A stretch of DNA of 64,000 bases. Origin: Antilocapra americana. Lineage: Eukaryota > Chordata > Mammalia > Artiodactyla > Antilocapridae. Positions 11,557 to 22,759 of this stretch are shown one piece after another; positions within the stretch are counted from its first letter, which is position 1, and every line of letters begins with the position of its first letter. The position numbers and the translations under genes were made by a program. The stretch spans positions 14,344,491 to 14,408,490 of the forward strand of contig ML662449.1 in the NCBI GenBank assembly GCA_007570785.1, in the 5' to 3' direction. A model generated the notes under the pieces. It did not search any database and was not told where the DNA came from. It worked only from the letters and a program-made list of their open reading frames with translations.

Positions 11557-13655
11557 CTTCAGTTCAGTCGCTCAGTCATGTCCAACTTTTTGTGACCCCA
11601 TGAATTGCAGCACGCCAGGCCTCCCTATCCATCACCAACTTCCACAGTCTACCCAAACCCATGTCCATCAACTCGATAATGCCATCCAGCCATCTCATCC
11701 TCTGTTATCCTCTTCTCCTCCTGCCCCCAATCTTTCCCAGCATCAGGGTCTGTTCCAAAGAGTCAACTCTTCGCATGAGGCGGCCAAAGTATTGGCGTTT
11801 CAATCTCAACATCAGTCCTTCCAATGAACACCCAGGACTGATCTCCTTTAGGATGGACTGGTTGGATCTTCTTGCAGTCCAAGGGACTCTCAAGAGTCTT
11901 CTCCAACACCACTGTTCAAAAGCATCAATTCTTCTGCACTCAGCTTTCTTCCCCATCCAACTCTCACATCCATACATGACTACTGGAAAAACCATAGCCT
12001 TGACTAGACGGAACTTTGTTGACAAAGTAATGTCTTTGCTTTTTAATACGCTGTCTAGGTTGGTCATAACCTTCTTTTCAAGGAGTAAGCAGCTTTTACT
12101 ATCATGCCTGCAATCACCATCTGCAGTGATTTCAGAGCCCCCAAAAATAAAGTCTGACACTGTTTCCCCATCTATTTCCCATGAAGTGATGGGACCAGAT
12201 GCCATGATCTTAGTTTCTGAAAGTTGAGATTTAAGCCAACTTTTTCACTCTCCTCTTTCACTTTCATCAAGAGGATTTTTAGTTCCTCTTCACTTTCTGC
12301 GATAAGGATGGTGTCATCTGCATATCTGAGGGTACTGAAATTTCTCCCAGCAATCTTGATTCCAGCTTGTGCTTCTTCCAGCCTAGCATTTCTCATGATG
12401 TACTTACTCTGCATGTAAGTTAAATAAGCAGGGTGACAATAGACAGCCTTGATGTACTCCTTTTCCTATTTGAAACCAGTCTGTTGTTCCATGTCCAGTT
12501 CTAACTGTTGCTTCCTGACCTGCATACAGATTTCTCAAGAGGCAGGTCAGGTGGTCTGGTATTTCCATCTCTTTCAGAATTTTCCACAGTTTGTTGTGAT
12601 CAACACAGTCAAAGGCTTGGACATAGTCAATAAAGCAGAAATAGATGTTTTTCTGGAACTCTCTTGCTTTTTTGATGATCTAGCAGGTGTTGGCAATTTG
12701 ATCTCTGGTTCCTCTACCTTTTCGAAAACGAGCTTGAACATCTGGAAGTTCACAGTTCACGTATTGCTAAAGCCTGGCTTGGAGAATTTTGAGCATTACT
12801 TTACTAGCATGTGAGATGACTGCAATTGTGCAGTAGTTTGAGCATTCTTTAGCATTGCCTTTCTTTGGGATTGGAATGAAAAATGGCCTTTTCCAGTCCT
12901 GTAGCCGCTGCTGAGTTTTCCATATTTGCTGACAAATTGAGTGCAGCACTTTCACAGCATCATCTTTTAGGATTTCAAATAGCTCAACTGGAATGCTATC
13001 ACCTCTACTAGCTTTGTTCATAGTGATGCTTCCTAAGGCCCACTTGACTTCACATTGCAGGATGTCTGGCTCTACATGAGTGATCACACCATCATGATTA
13101 TCTGGGTCATGAAGATCTTTTTAGTACAGTTCTTCTGCATATTCTTGCCACCTCTTCTTAATATCTTCTGCTTCTGTTAGGTCCATACATTTCTGTCCTT
13201 TATCGACTCTATCTTGGCATGAAATGTTCCCTTGGTATCTCTAATTTTCTTGCAGAGATCTCTAATCTTTCCCATTCTATTGTTTTCCTCTATTTCTTTG
13301 CACTGATTGCTAAGGAAGGCTTTCTCATCTCTCCTTGCTATTCGTTGGAACTCTGTATTCAAATGGGTGTATCTTTCCTTTCTCCTTTGCTTTTTGCTTC
13401 TCTTCTTTTCACAGCTATTTGTAAGCCCTCCTCAGATAGCCATTTTGCTTTTTTACATTTCTTCTTCTTGGGGATGGTCTTGCTCCCTGACTCCTGTACA
13501 GTGTCATGAACCTCCGTCCATAGTTCATCAGGCACTCTATCAGATCTAGTCCCTTAAATCTATTTCTCACCTCCACTGTATAATCATAAGGGTTAGATTT
13601 AGGTCATACCTGAATGGTCTAGTGGTTTTCCCCACCTTCTTCAATATGGTAGTAG
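11557..13655 (-). mobile_element. BovB LINE, 2.1 kb, 5'-truncated, RT domain
   Basis: The minus strand carries, 5' to 3', the post-endonuclease linker (MNTEFQRIARRDEKAFL), the RT fingers (WALGSITMNKASRGDSIPVE), the catalytic motif C (RYADDTILI at about 12,310-12,335) and the C-terminal region (VVMYGCESW). The frame is broken at several points between these blocks, and the copy is inactive. The 3' end is CTGAACTGAAGT-like. Confidence 0.95.
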
Positions 13656-14396
13656 AGTGTCTTTATTTCAAATCCAAGATGTCTAGAAGCAAGCATGGTA
13701 CTGCTAAGAAGCAGCAAGTGATAATGAAGAAAACAAAAATGAAAATAGTTGAGAGAGTGGAGGGACAAGAGGAAGACGAAGTAATTAAAGAAATTCACGA
13801 CGCAAGAAATTGCAGAGGATTTTCTTTATCTGAGGAGGCACTGTTCCTGAGACACAGGACCTGAATGTAGAAAAGTACAGGAAAATCACAGCCGCCACTG
13901 AGAATGTAATCCAGTGCTACCATATCATCTATGATCAGAAAAAAAGTACTACCCAGGCATTACTGGATCATTTAGAGGTAGACAGAACTGAATCCAGCAA
14001 GGAACCAGAACCTGTGCCATCAGCATCAGGCATGTGTGAAATTACAGTTTGTCATCCGTCTCCTATTGCTGATTGATCCTTCAGCTCTACCATCTCCCAC
14101 CTCCTTTCCCTCCTCCAATCAGTAACTCTTTTTGCCTATTCATTCTGTGCCAGTCCCTGTATGTCAGCTGTCATACTGTACTACTGTACTTTTCAAGGCA
14201 TTTCACTGTAAGACTAAAAATGCTTTATTTTGGTTTTTTACATTATTTGTGTGAATATTATAAACCTATTATAGTACAGTACTATGTAGCCAATTGTGTT
14301 AGTTGGGTACCTAAGCTCACTTTGTTGGACTTAGGAATAAGCTGGACTTACAAATCACTCCCAGAACAGAACTCTTTCATATGTAGGGGATTTATT
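13656..14396 (+). mobile_element. Tigger-type (pogo family) DNA transposon, 3' part
   Basis: A decayed transposase C-terminus is readable from MSRSKHGTAKKQQ, through KEIHDARNCRGFSL, to ESSKEPEPVPSASGMCEIT, with stops between. It is followed by the Tigger 3' non-coding region (AGTACAGTACTATGTAGCC, GTTGGACTTAGGAATAAGC) and a terminal inverted-repeat end ATATGTAGGGGATTTATT. No 5' half is visible, so it cannot be mobile. The family name is from recalled similarity. Confidence 0.7.
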
Positions 14397-15894
14397 CTTA
14401 ATATTCCTAAAATTCTCAGTGATACAGAAACTAACCAAAATGCTCTTCAAGTTCAAATGATTTGAAAACAATGTGATCTGGTAAATAACAAAACTTTCAT
14501 ATCATTGTTTAAAAAAAAAATAGCAATGTCCTCAAAGTTGTCAGCATTAAGTGTAATGCAGGCATACATTTCATTCTACCTGGACTTACTACTCTGATAA
14601 GCTAATATTATCACTTGCTAGATGTTTAAGGTTATAAAACTTACAGGTTTGATTTTAATCAAACTGAATCACTATTCTGGCCAACTTTATTTCAAAAATA
14701 AGTGTGTTTTAAAATATGACTATTTTGAAGCATTTTCTAAAATCTTTTTGGTAACTTGAGCTTTCCAAGTTATATTATGTTAAATAACAGATATTTATTG
14801 AATATCAGGATCATTCCTAAGTGAGATAAAACATAGGAACATTAACTACTGAATATAAGTTTAAGTATATATATTTTTGCCTTCTTATTCTTACAAAGAA
14901 ACTAAAGATATTTAGGTCGGTTAATAAACATGTTCTTGTCACACTGAGGTTTACTATGAAGAAGCATATATGTCTAGAAGTTATGAGACAATATATTCAT
15001 CAAATGTGCTAATCTGCTACAAAATGCTAGTATATGACACGTAATTCTGTTGTCTACTACACAACATTTTCTATAAAATAAAGGTTACTAACGGTTAAAA
15101 ATTATTATTTTATATGTAGACAAAAGTATTAGAAATGAACTAGGGTTAAGGTAAATATTTCTGTATGAAAAGTATCCAAGGAATGAAGGTAGAGTATGTT
15201 TTTGTTAAGTGTGGGGGGAAAAAAGAGTAATTTTGTCCTAAAGTAGTCATCTAGAGGTAATTTAAAGAATGTTTCAGAGAAAGAGGAGAGTGAAAGGACA
15301 AAAACCTGAACTGATATGGAAAGTTGTAAACAGTCTATGGGAAAAACAACAACAAAAACAAAGAGAGAAGTGTATCTCATGTGGTTAAGTTAGTTAAGAC
15401 TGAACGGATTTATTATAAAGTTTTAAAATGAGCTTTAATATTAATAGTGTACACGTGCCAACTATTACTGTTTTTTTCCTCTCCTAAAAGAACAAAGTTC
15501 ACTGGACTACTGGTCTACTCCTGAGAGATTATAACAGATTTTTCTTTACCTTTTAAGTAATCCATCTAAGAAAACAAAAATTCTATGTCTATTGGAGTAA
15601 TCTCTGGTGCTTTAAGTGAAAGTCTTTTTTTAAGAACTGACCTGTGATCTATTTAATCAAGTGCTCAAAACCTTTGACATTTTGACAACTTTTGATATTT
15701 TTCCTTTCCCAAATGAAATCCTAAATAAACCTTGATCCTGAAAAACTCAAAGGATTTGTTCTTTCATCTTTTACAAACATAGATGTTTGAGATAATTCAG
15801 TTTATTTGATATGTTAAACTGCATTAGAAACACTGTCAAATAAGAAGTGATGCTTAATCTTCCCCAGATAATATTTGTGTGAGTAAATGTTATT
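14397..15894. other. Unique intronic segment
   Basis: AT-rich, about 1.5 kb, with no repeat, exon or RNA gene that I recognise. Confidence 0.5.
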
Positions 15895-16260
15895 CATAAA
15901 AGTACAGCAAATTCCCATTGGCTACCTATTTTACACATGGTAATGTAGTTTGCATGTTACTCTTTCCATATATCTCACTCTCTCCTCCCCCTCCCCATGT
16001 CCATAAATCTATTCTCTGTCTGTTTCTCCACTGCTGCCCTGTAAATAAACTCTTCAGAACCATTTTTCTAGATTCTGTAGGTGTGTTAGAATACAATATT
16101 TATCCTTCTCTTTCTAACTCACTTTACTCTGTATAATAAGTTCTAGGTTCATCCACCTCATCATAACTGACTCAAATGCATTCCTTTTTATGAGTGAGTA
16201 ATATTCCATTGTGTTTATGTACCAAAACTTCTTTATCCATTCATCTGTTGACAAGCAACT
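15895..16260 (-). mobile_element. L1 3' fragment
   Basis: Antisense L1 text ending with the reverse of the sense phrase 'ATGAATGGATAAAGAAG', i.e. TTCTTTATCCATTCATCTG, and ATTCCATTGTGTTTATGTA. Confidence 0.8.
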
Positions 16261-17689
16261 GGACTGAAAATTTAACTTGAAAGTAACACAGTCAAACATG
16301 CTATTCACACTGAAATCTAGGGCTTTATTTCAGGAAAATGAAGAGTAATTTTGGGGACCCAGAGACATGTAATCTGTCTCTGGAACTATGCCAGTAGACC
16401 CCAAGATATCAATATAGAAGAGAAGACAAAAAGAGGGATATCTTACACAACAAAGACCCTCACAGCTATGAGTATTTCACTTGTCTACATTACAAATAAA
16501 AATGTTCAGTTCTTCATTTATCAAGTGTTTGAGTACTCCTGTTGTTCAAGCCAGTAAGCTTGATGATAAAAGACTCTGAGGTCTTTCAAGTGTCTTAGAG
16601 AGGCACAACTGAGACAGAAATCCTGCAGTGTTCAGCTACATCCCCAAGTGCCAAGCTCCTTTGGCACATATCTTCCCCAAAATTTAATTCCCCAGGCTGC
16701 CTTTCCTAACTTAAGCTAACAATGCTTTTGTCACCTAGGCTTCTGGAAGATTTCATCCAGTTGTTGATCAAGTCTCCTTAACCCTTAGCATACTTTAAAT
16801 TTGGTTCTTCTCCAAAGAACCCCCAAAACACACACATCCTCAACTCTCTCTGCCTCAATTCAAGCAACGATCCAATTATTAACTTTGTAGATAACTCAAG
16901 TTTCCAGGTAACACCTCTTAAAAAAGAAGTGTCTTGAATGATGGATACAAATATTTTGGTCAATGAAATGGTGAGCTCAACCATAATGTTACCAAAAAAA
17001 CAAAAGCCTTCTGGATTATCCAGCAATCTCTCAGAAATCTACTTAGATTGTTCTCCGAGAGACTGACAAAGAGAAATGCTTGTAGAACATCAACACTGAA
17101 TCCCAGTCACTCTCTAAATTCTGCTATGTTAAGAGGACTATCTTGGGAGTTGGCTGGCTTGCTCTACTATGGATAACTCCTATTTTTCTTGAACTCCCCA
17201 AGCAGTCACCTAGAATTTTAAAACATGTAGTCATGCTTATATAGATAAGGTGGTATCCCTGAAAAAGATAATAGATGACAAGTGTTTTTTTCTAAAACTG
17301 AAAAATTTAGTTAGCTCTTTAGGATACTGAAAAAAGATACTAACCTCCCCCCGCAGCCCTGCCCAGATGCATATGACTTAGCTTCTTAGAAGACTGTCAT
17401 CATTGTGTCTAAAAGTTAATTCCACTGCAGATTGACATGGCTGTCAGAAAGAAATAACTAAAATCTAACTTTATAATGAGGAAAGACTTACTTGTATACT
17501 ACCTATGCAAATATTTATGTTTTAATTAAAAACACTAACTCTGCAACTGGTCTCTTCTTTTCACAGTCAAGCACCTTTATAATTTACTCTGTATCCTCTG
17601 GATCTAAATACAAATTCCTGAAGTAAATGACTTTTCTGAAGGATTAAAGAGAATTAACATTTGACCACATGTGAGGATTTTAATATAAA
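16261..17689. other. Unique intronic segment
   Basis: No feature recognised in about 1.4 kb; small frames only. Confidence 0.5.
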
Positions 17690-17945
17690 AAGAGCAATAA
17701 TTATTAAATATAGATCATATGCCAAGCACTATTTAGGAGTTTTATATATAGTATCACATATATTATACTACTAATTCTAGCTGAATTAGAAGTTATTTTT
17801 CTTATTCTATATATGAATAAATAAACTGAGGTTCAAAAAGATTAAACAACTCACCCAACTTTACTCAACCAGTAAACTGTAATACTGGGAACTGTAACTA
17901 AGGTCTTTCTGTCTCCTAAATAGTATTGTTTCCACAGTAATAAAC
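17690..17945 (-). mobile_element. MIR SINE
   Basis: Antisense MIR order: ATATGCCAAGCACTATTTAG, AAACTGAGGTTCAAAAAG, CAACTCACCCAACTTTACTC. Strongly diverged. Confidence 0.65.
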
Positions 17946-18056
17946 TGTCTCCTAAAATGCACAAACTCACTAAAATGGTTCAAACATCATTTTAAGTAAC
18001 CAGCAGAATGATTTCTTCTAAGTAGGAACGTGGGAGTTGCTGACATTTCTTTGTAC

Positions 18057-18218
18057 TTACCGTTTTCGAAATATCCCACCATCTTTCACATCTGAATGCT
18101 GTGGCTCAAGATGTTTTCTTTGGTTGCGATAACCCTCAATCAACCCCCATCTTTTCTCCAACTCGTTTAGAACACAGCTCCAGAAACTAATGGTTTCCTC
18201 TTTATCTACATAGTACAT
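18057..18218 (-). other. Exon-like open frame with consensus splice donor in COMMD1 intron 1
   Basis: On the COMMD1-sense strand an ATG opens 53 codons (including EETISFWSCVLNELEKRW and SDVKDGGIFRKR). The frame stops inside GGTAAGTAC, a strong 5' splice site whose last exon base would be 18,061. Upstream, CACTCATAACAG is a possible acceptor. The segment holds several CpGs, uncommon in this AT-rich intron, and lies between two MIR copies. I do not recognise the peptide. It may be a cryptic or alternative exon, a retrocopy fragment, or chance. Confidence 0.3.
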
Positions 18219-18244
18219 TTTTATATCTGTTATGAGTGATTAAA

Positions 18245-18385
18245 ACTACAGATTAAGGAGTCAAAATAACCTGTGTTCAGTATTCTTTTGCCTTTACTAA
18301 GTAAGATCTTAGGCAAGTTATTTATCTACTCCAAGCCTCAATTTTGTAATTACATGCAGATAAGATTATCTCACCCGCTGGAGAG
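18245..18385 (+). mobile_element. MIR SINE, 5' part (split by BovB tail)
   Basis: TAAGGAGTCAAAATAACCTG, ATCTTAGGCAAGTTATTTAT and AAGCCTCAATTTTGTAATT follow MIR. The likely continuation GTGAGGATTAAATGAGG lies at about 18,575 beyond the BovB insertion. Confidence 0.65.
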
Positions 18386-18562
18386 CTGCTGTTGTTCACT
18401 CACGAAGTCACATCCAACTCTTTGAAACCCCAGGCTTTCCTGTCCTTCACCATCTCCTGGAGTTTGCTCAAACTCAAGTCCACTGAATTGGTGATACATT
18501 TAACCATCTCATTCTCTGTCATCCACTTCTCTTCCTGCCATCAATCTTTCCCAGCATCAGTG
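18386..18562 (-). mobile_element. BovB 3' tail fragment inserted in MIR
   Basis: CACATCCAACTCTTTGAAACC to CAATCTTTCCCAGCATCAG is the antisense BovB tail, with short internal deletions. Confidence 0.85.
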
Positions 18563-18842
18563 TTGCTGGACTGTAGTGAGGATTAAATGAGGAACTCAGA
18601 ACAAAATATCCTATACATCATACTTTTCCAGGCTATCAGATTCTAGTCCAGTTGAATGCCTTTGAGTTACTTAACAACTCTCCATTAGTGGTACACTACT
18701 GATAGATATGTAAATTACGTACTATCAAATAGTAATTTGACATCCCCCCTCCTTCCTACAGGAGTGGGGAAAAACCTAGCTTTGTCCAATCTCAATTTAC
18801 AATTTATACCATTCCTTTATACCACAAAAATTTGTGCTGTTT

Positions 18843-18963
18843 TGACTTTTTCTTTTTTTTGCCACACAACATGTGGGATCTTAGTTCTTCAACCAGGGAT
18901 GGAACCAGTGCCCCCTGAAGTGGAAGCCTGGAGGCTTAACCACTGGACCACCAGGGAAGTCCC
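18843..18963 (-). mobile_element. Short tRNA-derived SINE (CHR-2 type)
   Basis: Minus orientation: ACAACATGTGGGATCTTAG, AACCAGGGATGGAACC and CTGGACCACCAGGGAAGTCCC. Confidence 0.9.
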
Positions 18964-19974
18964 TTGATTTTTCCTTTGTATGGGTTAGATATCCCTGGTT
19001 GCCTCACATAATATGAGTAAAGTGAATTCTGAAATGTGTGTGCTTATTCTTGTATCTGTAGGAGGGTAACAAGCTGACTTTTTTGGAAAGTTACATTTTA
19101 ACAGCACTATCAACATCATTGTCACAACTCCCAATCTTGATCTTTTTTGAACTCCATACTCCTTATATCCAAGCCAATAGAATCTTCATTTAAATGTCCC
19201 AATAAATGGTTTTCTTAACTTGGAAAACTTGTTCCTCCTTACAATCTCCAAGATGACATTCAACGACCCTGTCTCTCTTGACTTTTTGAAGAGTCTATAG
19301 CAGCTATTTTGCAGATTACTCATTAGAGTTGGTTTATGGTTTGGGGGCACAAATATTATCTATGAGGCAGAGATGTCAATTTGTCTATTGATGATGCTGA
19401 GTTCGATCATCTGATTAAAGTGATACCCATTAATGACTCTCAATGATTCTGTTGCTGGACATTTTCATCTACCAAAGCTACCTAGCACCTATTTCTCCAC
19501 ATTTAACTGTATTTATTCCAAATTTTTTCTCCTATCCCTCAATCTCTGCAGGGAATCTATGTCCTACTTCATTACTAAAATCCAAAAACAACACCCTCAA
19601 CCTCATCTCTACTAGTAATTTTCCTTCTAGACTTAACACGCAAATGCAGTGTGTGGTCTATAATCAGATCCCGGTTTGAATAAACCAGCAATAAAAGACA
19701 TTTCTGGGGGCAATCATGGGAACACTGAATATTAAGGGATTATTGTTAATTGTACTGGTTGTATAATCATATTGTGTTATGTAGTTTAGAGACACAATGA
19801 AGTTAAAGTGAAATATCATGGCATATATTTTAAAGTACTCCAAGAAAAAAAAAGGAAAGAAAATTAGAAAAATATTAACAATTCATAATTTAGGTGAAGT
19901 GTATACTAATTTCTACTTTTCTTATACCTGAACACTCTCATAATAACTCAAAGTTTTGTTTCTATTTTTTAAAA

Positions 19975-20102
19975 AAACTTGAAGCACAGAATCAGTGACT
20001 TGCTCAACATCACAAGCTGTAAAGGAGACTTAATTAGCTAGGATTCTAACCCAGTCAGGACTCCAGGTCTGGGCCCTCAGTTTCTGTGCTACACTGCCTC
20101 TT
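19975..20102 (-). mobile_element. MIR SINE
   Basis: AATCAGTGACTTGCTCAACAT, AGCTAGGATTCTAACCCAG and GTGCTACACTGCCTC are antisense MIR. Confidence 0.7.
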
Positions 20103-20176
20103 GTTCAATCGATCACAGTTTGTGAGGCACTAGTACTTGGGGTCAGAGGAGAAAGAAGATAGGATGCAGCAAAGAT

Positions 20177-21299
20177 TCAGTTCAGTTCAGTCGCTCAGTC
20201 ATGTCCAACTCTTTGCAATCCCATGAATCACATCACGCCAGGCCTCCCTGTCCATCACCATCTCCCGGAGTCCACCCAAACCCATGTTCATCAAGTCAGT
20301 GATGCCATCCAACCATCTCATCCTCTGTCGTCCCCTTCTCCTCCTGCCCCCAGTCCTTCCCAGCATCAGGGTCTTTTCAAACGAGTCAGCTCTTTGCATG
20401 AGGCAGCCAAAGTATTTGAGCTTCAGCTTCAACATCAGTCCTTCCAATGAACATCCAGGACTGATCTCCTTTAGGATGGACTGGCTGTATCTTCTTGTAG
20501 TCCAAGGGACTCTCAAGAATCTTCTCCAACACCACACTTCAAAAGCATCAATTCTTCTGCGCTCAGCTTTCTTCACCGTCCAACTCTCACATCCATACAT
20601 GACTACTGGCAAAACCATAGCCTTGACTAGACAGACCTTTATTGGCAAAGTAATGTCTCTGCTTTTCAATATGCTATCCAGGTTGGTCATAACTTTCCTT
20701 TCAAGGAGTAAGCATCTTTTAATTTCATGGCTGCAATCACCATCTGCAATGATTTTGGAGCCCAAAAAAATAAAGTCTGACACTGTTTCCCCATCTATTT
20801 CCCATGAAGTGATGGGACCAGATGCCATGATCTTTGTTTTCTGAATGTTGAGCTTTAAGTCAATTTTTTCACGCTCCTCTTTCACTTTCATCAAGAGGAT
20901 TTTTAGTTCCTCTTCACTTTCTGCCATCAGGGTGGTGTCATCTGCATATCTGAGGTTACTGATATTTCTCCCAGAAATCTTGATTCCAGCTTGTGCTTCT
21001 TCCATCCCAGCGTTTCTCATGATGTACTCTGCATATAAGTTAAATAAGCAGGGTGACAATATACAGCCTTGACGTATTCCTTTTCCTATTTGGGAGCAGT
21101 CTGTTGTTCCATGTACAGCTCTGACTGTTGCTTCCTGACCTGCATACAGGTTCCTCAAGATGCAGGCCAAGTGGTCTGGTATTCCCATCTCTTTCAGAAT
21201 TTTCCACAGTTTATTGTGATCCACACAGTCAAAGGCTTTGGCATAATCAATAAAGCAGAAATAGATGTTTTTCTGGAACTCTCTTGCTTTTTTGATGAT
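20177..21299 (-). mobile_element. BovB LINE with long intact reverse transcriptase frame
   Basis: A 5'-truncated copy of 1.12 kb. In one frame it is open from its 5' edge (21,299) to a stop at 20,199, about 367 codons. Motif A (FIDYAKAFDCVDH, in frame just upstream of 21,224) and motif C (LRYADDTTLMAE) are both present, with the catalytic aspartates. The C-terminal block ends GIAKSWT just short of the usual family end. It lacks the endonuclease and the RT fingers, so it cannot retrotranspose; the intactness points to youth. Confidence 0.95.
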
Positions 21300-21305
21300 T
21301 AACGA

Positions 21306-21385
21306 ATTAATATATGTAAAGTCCTTAAAACAGTGCCTGGCATACAGTAAGAACTATTTAAGTGTTAACTATTACAGACCACTGT
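21306..21385 (+). mobile_element. MIR 3' end
   Basis: ATATGTAAAGTCCTTAAAACAG followed by GCCTGGCATACAGTAAG is the MIR/L2-type 3' tail. Confidence 0.6.
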
Positions 21386-22215
21386 TCCACTGAAAACTAT
21401 TATGGTTGCCACGGCTAGGGAAAGAGTTGAGGTGGGGATTGAGATTCCATAGATTAAGTTTGAGAAACCCTAACTCAAAACAAGTTAGACATGGTTCTCT
21501 GTGCATGACGTCTTTGCGTCTTTAATATGTTAATGCTCATTTCCAAAAAAAGACATCTAGTATGTGCCATTTTCCAGTTCCAAATGATCACTAGATGATT
21601 CCCCCCACCAAAAAAAAAAAAACAACTTGAGGAACTGATACTCTGTGCAACAAGCTGACTCCCTGATTTACATGAAGAAATCACGTCCTCCACAATAAGG
21701 CAACATTTTATTTCAATGGTTAGAGAAAAAGAATCAAATGATAAATCCATAATACTTTACTGGACAAACACAATGTTCACTTTCAAAGGTCTATTATCAG
21801 TATGGCTAACAAACAGTCTTTCTGAAGTATGCTAACACGTGTTGCTACTGGCTCCATTCCTGTCCCTTTCCAAGGCTGAATACCATGAGGTCTCATGCCC
21901 TCTAGCCCCCTCTACCTGAGATTCAAGTATTCTCTGAGGATCAAGAGAACTCCTCCCTTCTGATGAGTCAATTCACTCCCTTGTCCCCCTCCCCACACAA
22001 AACATGCCTCTATTTATAAACAAGAAAAATATTAATTTGATGTACTAAGAAAATGAGATGACAGTGCTTACCCTCTATCTGCCTCTCCTTCTTTCCTACA
22101 ATGGGCAATCCCTATAAAAGCAAAATATTTATTTTAAATTCTGAATCTTTTTCTCTTGTTAGATGACTTAGCACATAAGCAATTATAATTTGTTATATGT
22201 TTTTTTTTGCTATTG

Positions 22216-22432
22216 ATAAGTCTTCCTTAATGGCTCAGACTGTAAAGCATCTGCCTACAATGCAGGAGACCCAGGTTCAATCCCTAGGTCGGGAAGATCC
22301 CCTGGAAAAGGAAATGGCAACCCACTTCAGTACTCTTGCTTGGAAAATCCCATGGACAGAGCAGCCTGGTAGGCTACAGTCCACAGGGTTGCAAAGAGTT
22401 GGCCACAACTGAGCAACTTCACTTCACTTCAC
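22216..22432 (+). mobile_element. Bov-tA SINE
   Basis: Head TCTTCCTTAATGGCTCAGAC, B-box-like GGTTCAATCC, BovA body, and a (CTTCA)n tail. Confidence 0.95.
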
Positions 22433-22759
22433 TTGCAGTTAATATAATGTATTTTCAAGTCTTACTCTTGCTTTGTTTGAAGAAAAATATAATCAAGGAG
22501 AACACTTGTCAAATTTCAAAGGAACCTAAAAGAATATAGGTAAGAGTGGAATTAAAATTTTTTAAGGTGAAGACATCAGCAATCTGAATTACAGACCCAT
22601 AGGTATGGTTTTAAGGTATTTTAAATAATATTAACATTTTAAATATATAAAAATCATTAAATTCTATGGTAGCTCACATTCTATTTCTTATCAAATTGCC
22701 ATATTTCTGTAATATAATCAAACATACAGAAAAAAATGACAAAGCTTAAGAGAAGATTT

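Noticed and set aside
11661..12227. 188-codon plus-strand frame as a host gene
   Set aside because: It is exactly antisense to a BovB RT; kept only as a transposon observation, not as a gene.
22216..22432. tRNA-gene-like A/B box sequences in SINE heads (also many other positions)
   Set aside because: They are tRNA-derived SINE heads fused to BovA or long SINE bodies and do not fold as complete tRNAs.
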